64,000 bases of DNA from Saprospiraceae bacterium (lineage in GTDB: Bacteria > Bacteroidota > Bacteroidia > Chitinophagales > Saprospiraceae), in the NCBI GenBank assembly GCA_016715105.1, contig JADKBO010000022.1, forward strand, positions 1 through 64,000. Reading direction: 5' to 3'. The position numbers and the translations under genes were made by a program. This document shows, in pieces, positions 27,734 through 36,093 of this stretch (positions are counted from its first letter, which is position 1; every line of letters starts with the position of its first letter). The notes below the pieces were generated by a model. It had not been told where the DNA came from, ran no database searches, and worked only from the letters and a program-made list of their open reading frames with translations.

Positions 27734-27895
27734 GTAACTATTTAGGTGGGTGCTTTCTTTTCAAAAAATCAGGAAATTTTTCGTCAATCGAGGCTCGTTT
27801 GAGAAGTAATAGCAGCGCTATTGCGACAAAAAAAGCCGAAGAGTCACGGAAAATTGACATTTTTTGAATGAAATTGACTCCACCTAAATAGTTAC
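27734..27895. mobile_element. 162-bp MITE with 16-bp perfect inverted ends
   Basis: GTAACTATTTAGGTGG at 27734-27749 is exactly mirrored by CCACCTAAATAGTTAC at 27880-27895. Both ends are flanked by AAAC (27730-27733 and 27896-27899), a candidate 4-bp target duplication. Inside are further partly mirrored stretches (a TTCAAAAAAT arm against ATTTTTTGAA) and a small central hairpin AATAGC-AGC-GCTATT. No transposase is encoded, so movement would need one in trans. It lies just after the DinB gene. Confidence 0.8.
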
Positions 27896-28038
27896 AAACA
27901 AACAAAGACTTAGTCTTCACGACTTAAAAGTGACCAGTTTGAAAAGAATTGGTCACTTTAATACATTAAATCAATTTTGAATTGGATTTGTTACCGTATA
28001 AATTCTGAAATTGATTTTAGTCATCCTTTGAGCCATAC

Positions 28039-28067
28039 TTTGTCATTGACTTTAGATAATAGTTTTG
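28039..28067 (+). promoter_or_regulatory. Promoter of the ytxH-like gene
   Basis: TTTG (28039-28042), 17 bp, and TAGTTTTG (28060-28067) fit the phylum's promoter pattern, 38 bp before the ATG. Confidence 0.55.
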
Positions 28068-28105
28068 GTAACTTACTACTATTATCTAACCAAAAATTGT
28101 AAATA

Positions 28106-28360
28106 ATGAGAAATTTAAAGGCAATCTTAGTAGCATCTATTGGTTTTGCAGCAGGCGCAGCCGTTGGTATGTTATTTGCACCTCGCAAAGGCTCAAAGAC
28201 AAGATCAAAACTTTCAAATCAAAGTAAAGAATTAGTCAATGAATTGAAACAAAAAGTCAAGCAAAGTGAAGAAGCTATAGAAGAAATCAAAAACGAAATG
28301 GCTAATACATTTACAAATACGATGGATGAATTAAAAAAGAAAGTAGTAAATAGAAATTGA
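28106..28360 (+). CDS. YtxH-like small membrane protein
   Basis: The 84-residue protein has one glycine/alanine-rich membrane helix (VASIGFAAGAAVGMLFAP), then a basic RKGSKTRSKL stretch and a long charged coiled-coil region rich in Lys and Glu. This layout, with APRKGS after the helix, is the YtxH family signature. Such proteins are stress-induced in Firmicutes and Bacteroidota; the molecular role is not known. It has its own promoter-like sequence and a terminator-like hairpin downstream. Confidence 0.85.
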   Translation: MRNLKAILVASIGFAAGAAVGMLFAPRKGSKTRSKLSNQSKELVNELKQKVKQSEEAIEEIKNEMANTFTNTMDELKKKVVNRN

Positions 28361-28423
28361 TTTTAAGATCAATTAATAAGGACTGCAAGATTTTGGAATA
28401 AGCTAATTCCGATTCATTTTAAA

Positions 28424-28500
28424 AAGAAAAGTAGTGGTTGGCTTTATTTATTCTAGAAGTCATCTTCAATAAAAATAGCTGGCTACTTCTTTTTTTATTT
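28424..28500 (+). terminator. Probable terminator after the ytxH-like gene
   Basis: An arm containing AAAAGTAG and GGTTGGCT pairs imperfectly with AGCTGGCTACTT, followed by TTTTTTTATTTT. The loop is long (about 35 nt), so confidence is moderate. Confidence 0.5.
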
Positions 28501-28560
28501 TATGCTTGAGCTTTGACTCTTTGAAATGCTGAAAAAAAATAGTTACAAAAATTAAACGTT

Positions 28561-28755
28561 ATGGGAAAGAATTATTTATTGCATAAAAACATAGAAAACC
28601 CTATCTCATTTGTGAATAAAAAATCCAAAAAGAATAGAAATGATGGATCAAATTCGATCAGAGGATTATTGATTAAAGGAATGCTTACTTATTTGGCTTC
28701 CTGGGCTGCAGTAAAATTGGCCGATTACATTGACCGGAAGTTGAATGAAAGATGA
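28561..28755 (+). CDS. Small basic hypothetical protein (64 aa)
   Basis: The short frame starts MGKNYLLHKNIENPISFVNKK, is very basic in the middle (KKSKKNRNDG), and has one amphipathic or weakly membrane-seeking helix (LLIKGMLTYLASWAAVKLADYI) read in two parts. No family is recognised. It follows the ytxH-like gene on the same strand and the two may act in the same envelope-stress setting. Confidence 0.5.
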   Translation: MGKNYLLHKNIENPISFVNKKSKKNRNDGSNSIRGLLIKGMLTYLASWAAVKLADYIDRKLNER

Positions 28756-28772
28756 GCATATACATTCTTTAA

Positions 28773-28867
28773 GGCGGAAGAAAATTTTATGTGCAACATT
28801 CAATCCCATATGGGCGACAGGTCTTCCGCCCCTACGAACTTTCCTTGGAAGGTGTAAATTTTTACAC
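28773..28867. repeat. Two inverted repeats after the small basic gene
   Basis: GGCGGAAGA (28773-28781) is mirrored by TCTTCCGCC (28822-28830) across 40 bp, and GTGTAAATTTTTACAC (28852-28867) is a compact hairpin. Neither has a U-rich tail, so terminator function is uncertain. They lie between convergent genes. Confidence 0.4.
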
Positions 28868-28917
28868 ATCTACATCACCTCTCAAACTTTATGAACTTTA
28901 CAAACGAACTTCATATT

Positions 28918-29358
28918 TTACTTATAGGAATTAATAGCCTCATTATCCTGCGCCAAGTGTTTGATGATGTCCATAGTTGTCACGATGCCAATAACCCGTT
29001 TGCCTTCTACCACAGGAAGTGCATGGAAATGGTTGTCCTTAAATATGTCTAGAACCACATTTATTCTTTGATAGGCCTCCAGTTTTGCTAGGCCAGTTGA
29101 CATGATGGATTTTACCGTATAATTTTGCAAATTCACATCCAACAAAACGTGCGTAAAACTTGCATCAGAGAACTTTGTGGTAAATAATGAAAAATCTGAC
29201 TTGCTCAGCATACCCACTAAATCCCCTTCGAATACCACAGGGATGTGATGAATGTTGTATTTATCAAAAATTTCGCTTGCTACAGTGAGTGTTTCATCTG
29301 GAGAGATGGTTACTGGGTTTTTTGTCATGATGTCGGCAACTGAAGCTAATAGGTTCAT
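28918..29358 (-). CDS. Tandem CBS-domain protein
   Basis: Two CBS domains (about residues 1-65 and 75-140) make up the whole 146-residue protein. The first is seen in VADIMTKNPVTISPDETL and HHIPVVFEGDLVGMLSKSD; the second in VKSIMSTGLAKLEAYQRI and HALPVVEGKRVIGIVTTMDII. CBS pairs bind adenosine nucleotides and act as energy sensors. No effector domain is attached and no partner gene is adjacent, so the target is unknown. Confidence 0.9.
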   Translation of the reverse strand: MNLLASVADIMTKNPVTISPDETLTVASEIFDKYNIHHIPVVFEGDLVGMLSKSDFSLFTTKFSDASFTHVLLDVNLQNYTVKSIMSTGLAKLEAYQRINVVLDIFKDNHFHALPVVEGKRVIGIVTTMDIIKHLAQDNEAINSYK

Positions 29359-29598
29359 ATTTTAATTTTATTTGTAATCTGATTTAAAGTACTGCTTTTC
29401 AACTCAAATGTAAATACATATGGGTCATTCAATGGTATGATTATCGTCAATCGTAAAAAAAACCTCACGAAAATTTCGATAGGAAAGATCAACAAGACCT
29501 AATGCTTTTTTTCTATGTAAGAAGTAATTAAAGGAATAGAAATGATTAGATGCATTTAGGGCTATTTGTTATTTCAAACTGAATGTGGCCCACTTTTT

Positions 29599-30252
29599 TT
29601 AATCTATCAAATTATTCTCCATAGCCACTCTTACCAATCCTGCGGAGTTCCTAGCATTGAGTTTGGCCAATAGGCTGCTTCTGTGAGATTCTACCGTTTT
29701 GAGGCTGATGTATAAATTATCAGCAATTTCTTGAGTTGTAAATTCTTGAACGATCAATTTGAGGACTTCTTTTTCTCTGCGAGATATTTTAGGAAATAAA
29801 GAAGTGCTTTTTGATCCAGCTTTGCGATTGCTCATCAAACCTTTCATGATGATTTCGGTCACTTCTTTGCTAAAATAAGATTCACCTCTAGAAACTGTCC
29901 TGATGGCTTTGAGTAATTCCTCACGACCTGTGTTTTTGAGAATATATCCTTTTGCTCCATTGTTGAGAATTTCCTGGACGAAACTTTCTTCATTAAACAT
30001 GGTGATTGCCAATATCTTAAGATTTGGTTTCATTTTCAGTGCTTCTTTGCACACCTCTATGCCATTGATGTCAGGAAGGTTGACGTCTAGAAGAATGATG
30101 TCAACTTCTTTGGATTTTACAGTGTCCAAAACACATTGACCATTGTAACATCTGCCCACTATTTCGATGTCAGATTCTGTGATGAGAATGGACTCAATCC
30201 CATCTACAAACATCGTGTGGTCATCTGCTATCAATATCTTCATCATCGTCAT
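29599..30252 (-). CDS. NarL/FixJ-type response regulator
   Basis: A two-domain 217-residue regulator. The receiver has the acidic pair in KILIADDHTMF, the phosphoacceptor Asp in IILLDVNLPDINGIE near residue 57, and the conserved Lys in GAKGYILKNTGREELL. The C-terminal LuxR-type helix-turn-helix is ISRREKEVLKLIVQEF with TTQEIADNLYISLKTVESHR. It should bind DNA as a dimer when phosphorylated. No histidine kinase lies next to it, so it is an orphan here. Three ATGs are close together (MTMMKIL); the first is given, the ATG before KIL is equally possible. Confidence 0.93.
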   Translation of the reverse strand: MTMMKILIADDHTMFVDGIESILITESDIEIVGRCYNGQCVLDTVKSKEVDIILLDVNLPDINGIEVCKEALKMKPNLKILAITMFNEESFVQEILNNGAKGYILKNTGREELLKAIRTVSRGESYFSKEVTEIIMKGLMSNRKAGSKSTSLFPKISRREKEVLKLIVQEFTTQEIADNLYISLKTVESHRSSLLAKLNARNSAGLVRVAMENNLID

Positions 30253-30902
30253 TTTCTTTTAATTTTTACTTAGAACGAAATATACGGCAATTACTTATAT
30301 ATAGTATACCTCATTTTCAGGATCAAAAATAGAAGTAATAAATACCATGTAACCTAGGGGAAACCCCTAAAAACAAAAATCGGTGAAACCAATGAGGTTT
30401 CATAGTTTTTTAGACTGCATCTTTGTCTTATCAAAATTGTTAAAAAATAAAACAGTTGAGAAATTAAATATGAAACCAGCAAATGAACATGTGCCAAATG
30501 ATAAAAATGACCATATGGTTTTGTTTTGCGCTCTTTGTATGTATTTGATCTGTATTTTTTGCTGAATTTGATGAAATGACAACCTGATTGAAAAATAAAG
30601 AATAAGAAGCTATATTTCTCCAAAAGTGGATAGTTGGTTTTTCTTTTATCGGTTTACGGAATTTGATGAGAAAGAGTTGGGTCCTAAGATATAAGTAGAT
30701 TGTGAATTTAAATCCTTATAACCCCAAAATCTACCACTTGTGGCCCAACTCTTTTCATAATTTATTTGATGAGACAATATGAAAAATAAAGAATAATACT
30801 CATTGGGATTGACTATTGCATTAGAAAAGAAGACGCCAAAAAGTTGAACGTCTTCTTTTTTTTTTGTCCAATATTTTGGAAATTGATCTTAACTGATACT
30901 TT
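30253..30902. other. 650-bp non-coding region with repeats and hairpins
   Basis: I find no supportable gene here. It contains a 17-bp direct repeat TGAAAAATAAAGAATAA (30589-30605 and 30780-30796) within a longer imperfect repeat. Between the copies is a long imperfect hairpin whose outer arms GAAAGAGTTGGG (30670-30681) and CCCAACTCTTTTC (30744-30756) and inner arms GTAGATT and AATCTAC pair. A strong terminator hairpin lies at the right end. An untranslated RNA or a decayed small element would fit. Confidence 0.6.
30827..30866. terminator. Bidirectional rho-independent terminator
   Basis: AAGAAGACG (30827-30835) and CGTCTTCTT (30849-30857) form a perfect stem followed by ten Ts on the plus strand; on the minus strand the stem is followed by TTTTC. 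It lies 37 bp past the stop of the minus-strand ATPase gene, so it can end that transcript. No plus-strand gene precedes it within 600 bp. Confidence 0.8.
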
Positions 30903-32324
30903 TCATCGCTTTACCATCAATTTATCTACGGTGAGTTGCACATCCACAGCTTCCAAAACATATGCGTTTTCCATGATCGGTAGATTGGTGATCATGGTAG
31001 TAAATAAACTTTTATTGGTTTTTACAGATTCTCTAAACAATGATTTCCTTTGCATGAGATTCATCGCATAGGTTTTATCCATTTTAAAAGGTTCTGAATA
31101 ATATTTGCATTCACATAAATTGATGGCTTTGTCGGCACGATCAATGATCAAATCTATCTGAAAACCTTTTTGAGTGGCGTCTCCTATTTGCCTAAAAGTA
31201 TTCAGCGATGTATTTACCGCTTCTATTCCCAAGGCGCTTTTTATCTCTGCGATGTGTTTGTAACAAAGGTTTTCAAAAGCATAACCTGTCCAAATTTTAT
31301 ATTTTTGACCTGTAGAAAGCTGCATCCAGTTATCTTTTTCTTTTGCTTTTACCATAAAACGATGGTAAAAAAGTGAAAACTCGTCTGCGAGTCGATAGAC
31401 AGATCCTCTTTTGTTTTTGCCGTAAGGTGATTCATAAGTCACAAACCCGCATACGATCAGTTCTTCAATTGCTCTGGTAAATGGTCCACCATCTGTCACT
31501 TTTGAGGCTTTGATTATTTCACTTCTGGTAAGACCGCCGATAGCATTTGCCAAGGATTTGACAATGGCTTCATGATTTTCAGGTTGGTCAAACAAAGCTT
31601 TATAAAGATTTTGATATTCATTTTTTAAAAATCCAGCTTCTGCAAAACAAAGTCTATTAATTGCTGCACTCACACTTTCTCCACGTTCTATCTGCTCTAA
31701 ATAAAATGGAATTCCTCCCAAAGCCATGTACAATTCTGCGATGGCGTTATCGGTAATACTTACTTTTTTCGAGAGCAGAAATTCTTTGGTTTCTGATAAA
31801 GTGAAAGGCTTTAAATGTATGGAGTGGGTGATTCTGTTGTGAAAGCCACCTTTATCATTTTCAATGTTTTTTATTATCCAAGAAGTTGCAGATCCACAAA
31901 TGACCAACACAAAATGTTTTTCTTTAGATAAATAGTCATTCCATAAATGAGCAAATAATTGTACAAAACCTGATTTGTGAGTATTCATCCATGGAAGTTC
32001 GTCAAAGAAAAGTACGTGTTTTCTGGTTTTGGAGAGTCGCTTTAGGTAACTTTTGAGCAATAAAAATGCCTCTTGCCAATTTGATGGGATTGTCACAATG
32101 GGAATTTGGGAGTACTCAGCGATCTTTTGAGTGAAATTGGAGATTTGAGTAAGGATGTCACCATTTTGAATTCCCGTAACCCTGAAACTTATACTTTTAC
32201 CGAATGCCTCTTCTATCAGATAAGTTTTGCCCACTCTTCGTCGCCCAGTTATTGCTACGAAGGCAGCTCTATTGGCTTTCAGTATTTTTTTTATTTGCAA
32301 TTGTTGTGTCGACCTTCCTACCAT
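30903..32324 (-). CDS. AAA-type ATPase with C-terminal DUF234-like domain
   Basis: The 473-residue protein begins MVGRSTQQLQIKKIL and has Walker A TGRRRVGKTYLIEEAF near residue 27 (GRRRVGKT). A Walker B-like FFDELPWM is near 105, and an arginine-bearing sensor region follows. The middle is a winged-helix region (GLTRSEIIKASKVTDGGPFT), and the C terminus (about 370-470) resembles the PD-(D/E)XK-like DUF234 part with DLIIDRADKAINLCECKYY. Such ATPases are common, multi-copy and poorly understood; links to DNA metabolism or mobile elements have been suggested. Upstream, within 250 bp of the start, lies an unusual array of four 53-bp palindromic repeats. Confidence 0.88.
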   Translation of the reverse strand: MVGRSTQQLQIKKILKANRAAFVAITGRRRVGKTYLIEEAFGKSISFRVTGIQNGDILTQISNFTQKIAEYSQIPIVTIPSNWQEAFLLLKSYLKRLSKTRKHVLFFDELPWMNTHKSGFVQLFAHLWNDYLSKEKHFVLVICGSATSWIIKNIENDKGGFHNRITHSIHLKPFTLSETKEFLLSKKVSITDNAIAELYMALGGIPFYLEQIERGESVSAAINRLCFAEAGFLKNEYQNLYKALFDQPENHEAIVKSLANAIGGLTRSEIIKASKVTDGGPFTRAIEELIVCGFVTYESPYGKNKRGSVYRLADEFSLFYHRFMVKAKEKDNWMQLSTGQKYKIWTGYAFENLCYKHIAEIKSALGIEAVNTSLNTFRQIGDATQKGFQIDLIIDRADKAINLCECKYYSEPFKMDKTYAMNLMQRKSLFRESVKTNKSLFTTMITNLPIMENAYVLEAVDVQLTVDKLMVKR

Positions 32325-32364
32325 TTTGTACTGATTTTGAATGATTATCTAGATATGTAGACAT

Positions 32365-32576
32365 TTATCTTTGTAAATAAGTAGCGAATAAACATAGATA
32401 ATTACAAAGATATACAATTATCTTTGTAAATAAGTGACAAAAATGTATAGATATTTACAAAGATAGAGAGTTATCTTTGTAAATAAGTGACAAAAATGTA
32501 TAGATATTTACAAAGATAGATACTTATCTTTGTAAATAAGTGCACAAAAATGGTAGATAATTACAAAGATAAATCT
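32365..32576. repeat. Four tandem 53-bp palindromic units
   Basis: Units start at 32365, 32418, 32471 and 32524, an exact 53-bp period. Each begins TTATCTTTGTAAATAAGT and ends with TATTTACAAAGATA or a one-base variant, so the arms ATCTTTGTAAATA and TATTTACAAAGAT form a hairpin with a 20-nt loop. The loop is nearly identical in units 2 and 3 and diverged in units 1 and 4. Every arm contains TATCTTTG, a perfect match to the -7 promoter box, four times on each strand. The array lies between the double-GNAT gene and the ATPase gene, upstream of the latter. Confidence 0.9.
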
Positions 32577-32595
32577 CAAAAGGACCCTGTAGCCT

Positions 32596-33696
32596 TTAAA
32601 TGCGTGGAGCATCTACAACAAAAAAACTCTGTTGGAATTTTGGCTCTAGCGTAGAATCATTATTTATTAAATAGACTTTGCCAGCTTTGCTTACTTTATT
32701 GATTTTTGAATCAAATACTGCATTCAATGGATCCTTTCGATCCAAAGTACACAACAAACTGATATCGGCCTTAACCATTGTATCTGTGCAAATATGATGG
32801 AGTAATGCCTTGAAAATTATGGGGCTGCGATCTTGTATTGAAATAGCGTGTATAGAGCGGGTGTTTAATTGATCACCTGGTTGTGGTAAATATGGAAAGT
32901 TGAAAAACCGTGGCAAAACATTATTATAGAGTCTTCTGAAAAGTTTCATCCATCCATGATAGGCCAATACTTTTGTCTGCTTGATATTGCTCAAATCCCA
33001 AATTCCGCAATATCCACAGAGCTTATTGCCATCAAATGCGAGATAGAAATCGGATATACTCAGACCATGAAAATAAGGTGTTTCTTTAATCTCATGAAAG
33101 TCATAAAATAGCGTGTATGAAGGGCTATAGATTTCTTTCTGTAAAATCATCATGGCTTCAATGTCATTTTCATGGGCAATGCGAATTTGGAACTCATGCT
33201 TTTTGCAAGATATGGATCGAAATATATGTGTCTCGATATTTGCTACTTCATGGTAATAGGGTGTACCGCTTTTTTGAGATGAGGCCAACCGCCGCGCAAT
33301 CATCGAGGTCATTTTGTGATTATCGGCAAAAACCACTGTAATTGCTGGTATTTGATTTAAATCTTTGCAGTGTAAATTGATTTGGCGAATGATTTTCAAA
33401 AGTAAAGTTCCATTTTGGAAATCGGGATGGATGCGGAGATCACAGAAATAAGGCGCTTCCTTTATTTTTTGCTCAAAGATTATTCGGCGTAAGCCAATAT
33501 TAAAGATACCCACAACTTGATCATTGCCATTATCGACACACAAGAAAATCCTAGGTGTTTCTGTCTGAATATGAGCACCAGTCAGGTAAGATGGTGATCG
33601 CTCAAAGCTCAAAACCATATCTCCGGAAACAGGAATGGCAATCAAAGCCTGAATGCTTTGTTCATAAACTGCATCGTATGGTTTTATTTCAATCAT
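32596..33696 (-). CDS. Protein with two GNAT acyltransferase folds
   Basis: The 366-residue protein appears to hold two GNAT-like halves. The first (about 1-165) has VVGIFNIGLRRIIF and YFCDLRIHPDFQNGTLLLKII, resembling the beta4-beta5 acetyl-CoA-binding region. The second (about 170-360) begins FQIRIAHENDIEAMMILQKE and includes FYLAFDGNKLCGYCGIWDL. Neither substrate can be named. It is the last gene of a compact operon and overlaps the GH3-type gene by 8 bp. By context it could acylate a product of the GH3, Rieske and desaturase enzymes. Confidence 0.75.
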   Translation of the reverse strand: MIEIKPYDAVYEQSIQALIAIPVSGDMVLSFERSPSYLTGAHIQTETPRIFLCVDNGNDQVVGIFNIGLRRIIFEQKIKEAPYFCDLRIHPDFQNGTLLLKIIRQINLHCKDLNQIPAITVVFADNHKMTSMIARRLASSQKSGTPYYHEVANIETHIFRSISCKKHEFQIRIAHENDIEAMMILQKEIYSPSYTLFYDFHEIKETPYFHGLSISDFYLAFDGNKLCGYCGIWDLSNIKQTKVLAYHGWMKLFRRLYNNVLPRFFNFPYLPQPGDQLNTRSIHAISIQDRSPIIFKALLHHICTDTMVKADISLLCTLDRKDPLNAVFDSKINKVSKAGKVYLINNDSTLEPKFQQSFFVVDAPRI

Positions 33697-35257
33697 GTGG
33701 AGTGAGCTCGTTTATAAGGCTTGTCAATTCATTCAATTTGAATAAGATGGGCAATTTGACATCTCCATCTTTGATTTGTTTTTGAGCTTTATAAAAATTC
33801 AGTAGAGACTTTGTGAAGCCAATCTTGACTTGTTGTATGCGCAGTGGCAATAATTGTCCAGTTCCTCTGCTTTGTGCGTAATAAGGGTTTTTCAGTAAAT
33901 GAGCTTCAATGATAGGGCTAAGTCTACTGAAATCTGTATGACTATCAGACTCCAAGATGACTTCATAAATGACTTGATTTCCAGATTTTACTGGATGCAT
34001 ATACATTGCCCGAATGTTGTAATCTTTGTCTGAAATAAGTTCTGAGAAGATGGGATAAAGATGTTGTGGATTTATTTTCTCACCTAACAAATCGCTCACA
34101 TCATTTGATTTTCCTATGAATTGGAGCACAGGCAATTGATCCAAATAGGTGGACAAAACAACCAAGTCGTGCGTATTGTAACGATACAAACCACCTCCTG
34201 TTGTAAGGATGACTTCATAAGTTGACCCAATAACCAAGCCATCAAAAAGGACTATTTGACCAGAACTGATTTCCTTAAATTCATAGAAGTGTGAGGTATA
34301 CGCCAAGACATTTTGTCCATGGAAAGGTATGGTAGTAACTCCTTCTGTACTCAATAAGCCTTTGGCTTGGATTTTCACATCACCTAAGATTTTGGTCACT
34401 TGAGGCAGCCATAATTGAGATTGTGCTTCGGTCCAACAGCTCACTAATTGGAGATTTGAAAATATCATTTTCCAATCAAAATCAGGACCCAGACTTTGTA
34501 GAAATTGTCTTCTACTTTTGGATAAATGGATTAATAATTGAATCCAATTGGTACGCATGAATTCATCTAGCTGCAATAAATAGTTGGGACTCCATACTGA
34601 AACAAAACTTAAACTTTCATCTGACAAAAGCCTTAAGCATAAATCATTATAGAATGCATTCGAATCCTGAACTTTAATAGTTTTTGAAGGCACTGCCATA
34701 ATTTGCTCAATGAGGAAAGCGTCTAATGGGTTGAAGTAATCAGTATCCGCTGACATTCCAACTCTTAATCCACCAGGTGTCATTTCTTTTGATTTGAATG
34801 GCGGCGAAATTGACCAATAGGACTTTCCACTAAACACTTTGGGGTTTTGCCTGTAGGTATCGACAAGCCACGTTGCCACTCCCTTTTGGAATTCAGTTTT
34901 TAACGCTTTCGTGTAAGGGATCCACTTACTGTTGCCTGAGCTTCCTGAAGTAGATTCAAAAAACAAAACCTTTTCTTTTGTCAAAATATTTTTACTCCCA
35001 GCAGCAATAGCCGTGATGTAATCATTCAAAACTGTATAATCTTCAATAATGGGAATGGAGGCAGCGTATGTTTCATAATCTGATATTTTCGCAAAATTAT
35101 GCGCCAAACCATATTGCGTTTCGGCATTTTCGGTCAAGTATTTTTGCAATTTCTGGAGTTGAAATGCTTTGACACCATGCTGATTATCAATGAATTCTTT
35201 ATGATCTTTTGCTTGACTCCACAACCATAATCGATTGAAAAATTTAGGATAATTCAT
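33689..35257 (-). CDS. GH3-family acyl-adenylating amide synthetase
   Basis: GH3 proteins, best known from plants, adenylate a carboxylic acid and couple it to an amine such as an amino acid. This 522-residue protein has the family layout: MNYPKFFNRLWLWSQA, the ATP-binding FFESTSGSSGNSKWIPYTKAL near residue 95 (quoted core STSGSSGNSKWIPY), the second ATP motif region GLLSTEGVTTIPF, and YRYNTHDLVVL near 355. In Bacteroidota the substrates are mostly unknown. It overlaps the gene on either side (8 bp and 1 bp), showing translational coupling within the operon with a Rieske oxygenase and a desaturase, so a fatty or aromatic acid is a plausible substrate. Confidence 0.9.
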   Translation of the reverse strand: MNYPKFFNRLWLWSQAKDHKEFIDNQHGVKAFQLQKLQKYLTENAETQYGLAHNFAKISDYETYAASIPIIEDYTVLNDYITAIAAGSKNILTKEKVLFFESTSGSSGNSKWIPYTKALKTEFQKGVATWLVDTYRQNPKVFSGKSYWSISPPFKSKEMTPGGLRVGMSADTDYFNPLDAFLIEQIMAVPSKTIKVQDSNAFYNDLCLRLLSDESLSFVSVWSPNYLLQLDEFMRTNWIQLLIHLSKSRRQFLQSLGPDFDWKMIFSNLQLVSCWTEAQSQLWLPQVTKILGDVKIQAKGLLSTEGVTTIPFHGQNVLAYTSHFYEFKEISSGQIVLFDGLVIGSTYEVILTTGGGLYRYNTHDLVVLSTYLDQLPVLQFIGKSNDVSDLLGEKINPQHLYPIFSELISDKDYNIRAMYMHPVKSGNQVIYEVILESDSHTDFSRLSPIIEAHLLKNPYYAQSRGTGQLLPLRIQQVKIGFTKSLLNFYKAQKQIKDGDVKLPILFKLNELTSLINELTPHD

Positions 35258-36093
35258 TACACATTTTCTAAGTCATCAATTAAGCCCAAATCACAATATT
35301 CTCTGGCCGAACGAATCAAATTTTCTGGAGTCAGTGGAACGATGCAAACCAATTCATCACCATTGACAAAACCTGGATTTCGGTCAAGGAAAAATGAAAT
35401 ATATGGGCTGTTGCGTTTTTTGAAAGTAGCCTCTGTCATCTCAGTTTTGAGGGCCCCATGAGATTCATCAAATCTGATGATGCCAAGATCTTTTTTCCAA
35501 TACGGATGGAACATTTTTTGAGAGGTTTGATCCGCAATAATTGATAATGCAAGATCATTTGCGCTAGGGTAGGGAGAGGGATAAAATTCTTTGAAAAAAA
35601 GTGGCAAATACAAATATGTACGATGTCCTTTTGACATCAGGTACCAATACCAATTTTTGCTTGTATCTGACTTGATCATCATGCCAATGGTGTATGACCA
35701 ACCCTTTGACATAATTTGAGTACCCCAATGTGTTGGATTGATGATGGTGTCACCAGAAAAGATGATGTTATAAGAATCAGTGCCACAATTTGAGGGATTG
35801 ATGGCATAAGTGGTAAAACCTTGAATTTCCCATTGATCATCATGTACGAGCCCGACATATTGCTTTTTATCCAAATCTTTCAAAAATAAATCCTCAGTGT
35901 GATGAATGTAATTTTGGGTCATCAATTCATACATCCTTGACTTCTGAGCTTGATTTAGAGTTGTTTTTTTGACTAAAGTATATGTGAGATTTTGATCCAC
36001 GACGTGATAGGACAAAGTTTTTGTGTTTGTAGCCTGGATTCCACCCGAATCAACTACGTTTATATGATTTTGCGGTTTTTGCATCAGACCCAA
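35257..36093 (-). CDS. GNAT-like hypothetical protein of the lipid cluster
   Basis: No confident family. The 278-residue protein has a middle section that looks like a GNAT fold: QYVGLVHDDQWEIQGFTTYA, then SYNIIFSGDTIINPTHWGTQIMSK (strand, acidic loop, G-containing pyrophosphate-like turn read in parts) and WYWYLMSKGHRTYLYLPLFF, a strand pattern seen in long-chain acyl transferases. It overlaps the GH3-type gene by 1 bp and the Rieske gene by 10 bp, so it belongs to the same pathway. It may use acyl-CoA or acyl-carrier protein. This is inference. Confidence 0.6.
   Translation of the reverse strand: MGLMQKPQNHINVVDSGGIQATNTKTLSYHVVDQNLTYTLVKKTTLNQAQKSRMYELMTQNYIHHTEDLFLKDLDKKQYVGLVHDDQWEIQGFTTYAINPSNCGTDSYNIIFSGDTIINPTHWGTQIMSKGWSYTIGMMIKSDTSKNWYWYLMSKGHRTYLYLPLFFKEFYPSPYPSANDLALSIIADQTSQKMFHPYWKKDLGIIRFDESHGALKTEMTEATFKKRNSPYISFFLDRNPGFVNGDELVCIVPLTPENLIRSAREYCDLGLIDDLENV

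Noticed and set aside
29359..29598. Promoter or RNA gene between the CBS and response-regulator genes
   Set aside because: No clear -7/-33 pair, hairpin or conserved motif was found in this 240-bp stretch.
30383..30565. Short plus-strand ORF before the terminator at 30827
   Set aside because: Composition resembles random AT-rich sequence and there is no ribosome site or conserved motif; a non-coding transcript is a better guess.
32365..32532. The TATCTTTG boxes as eight working promoters
   Set aside because: The nearest TTTG-like element on the minus strand is about 25 bp away, outside the usual spacing, so the boxes may only be part of the palindrome.
32365..32576. CRISPR-like repeat array
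   Set aside because: The parts between the palindromic arms are also repeated (nearly identical in units 2 and 3), so there are no distinct spacers, and no cas gene is nearby.
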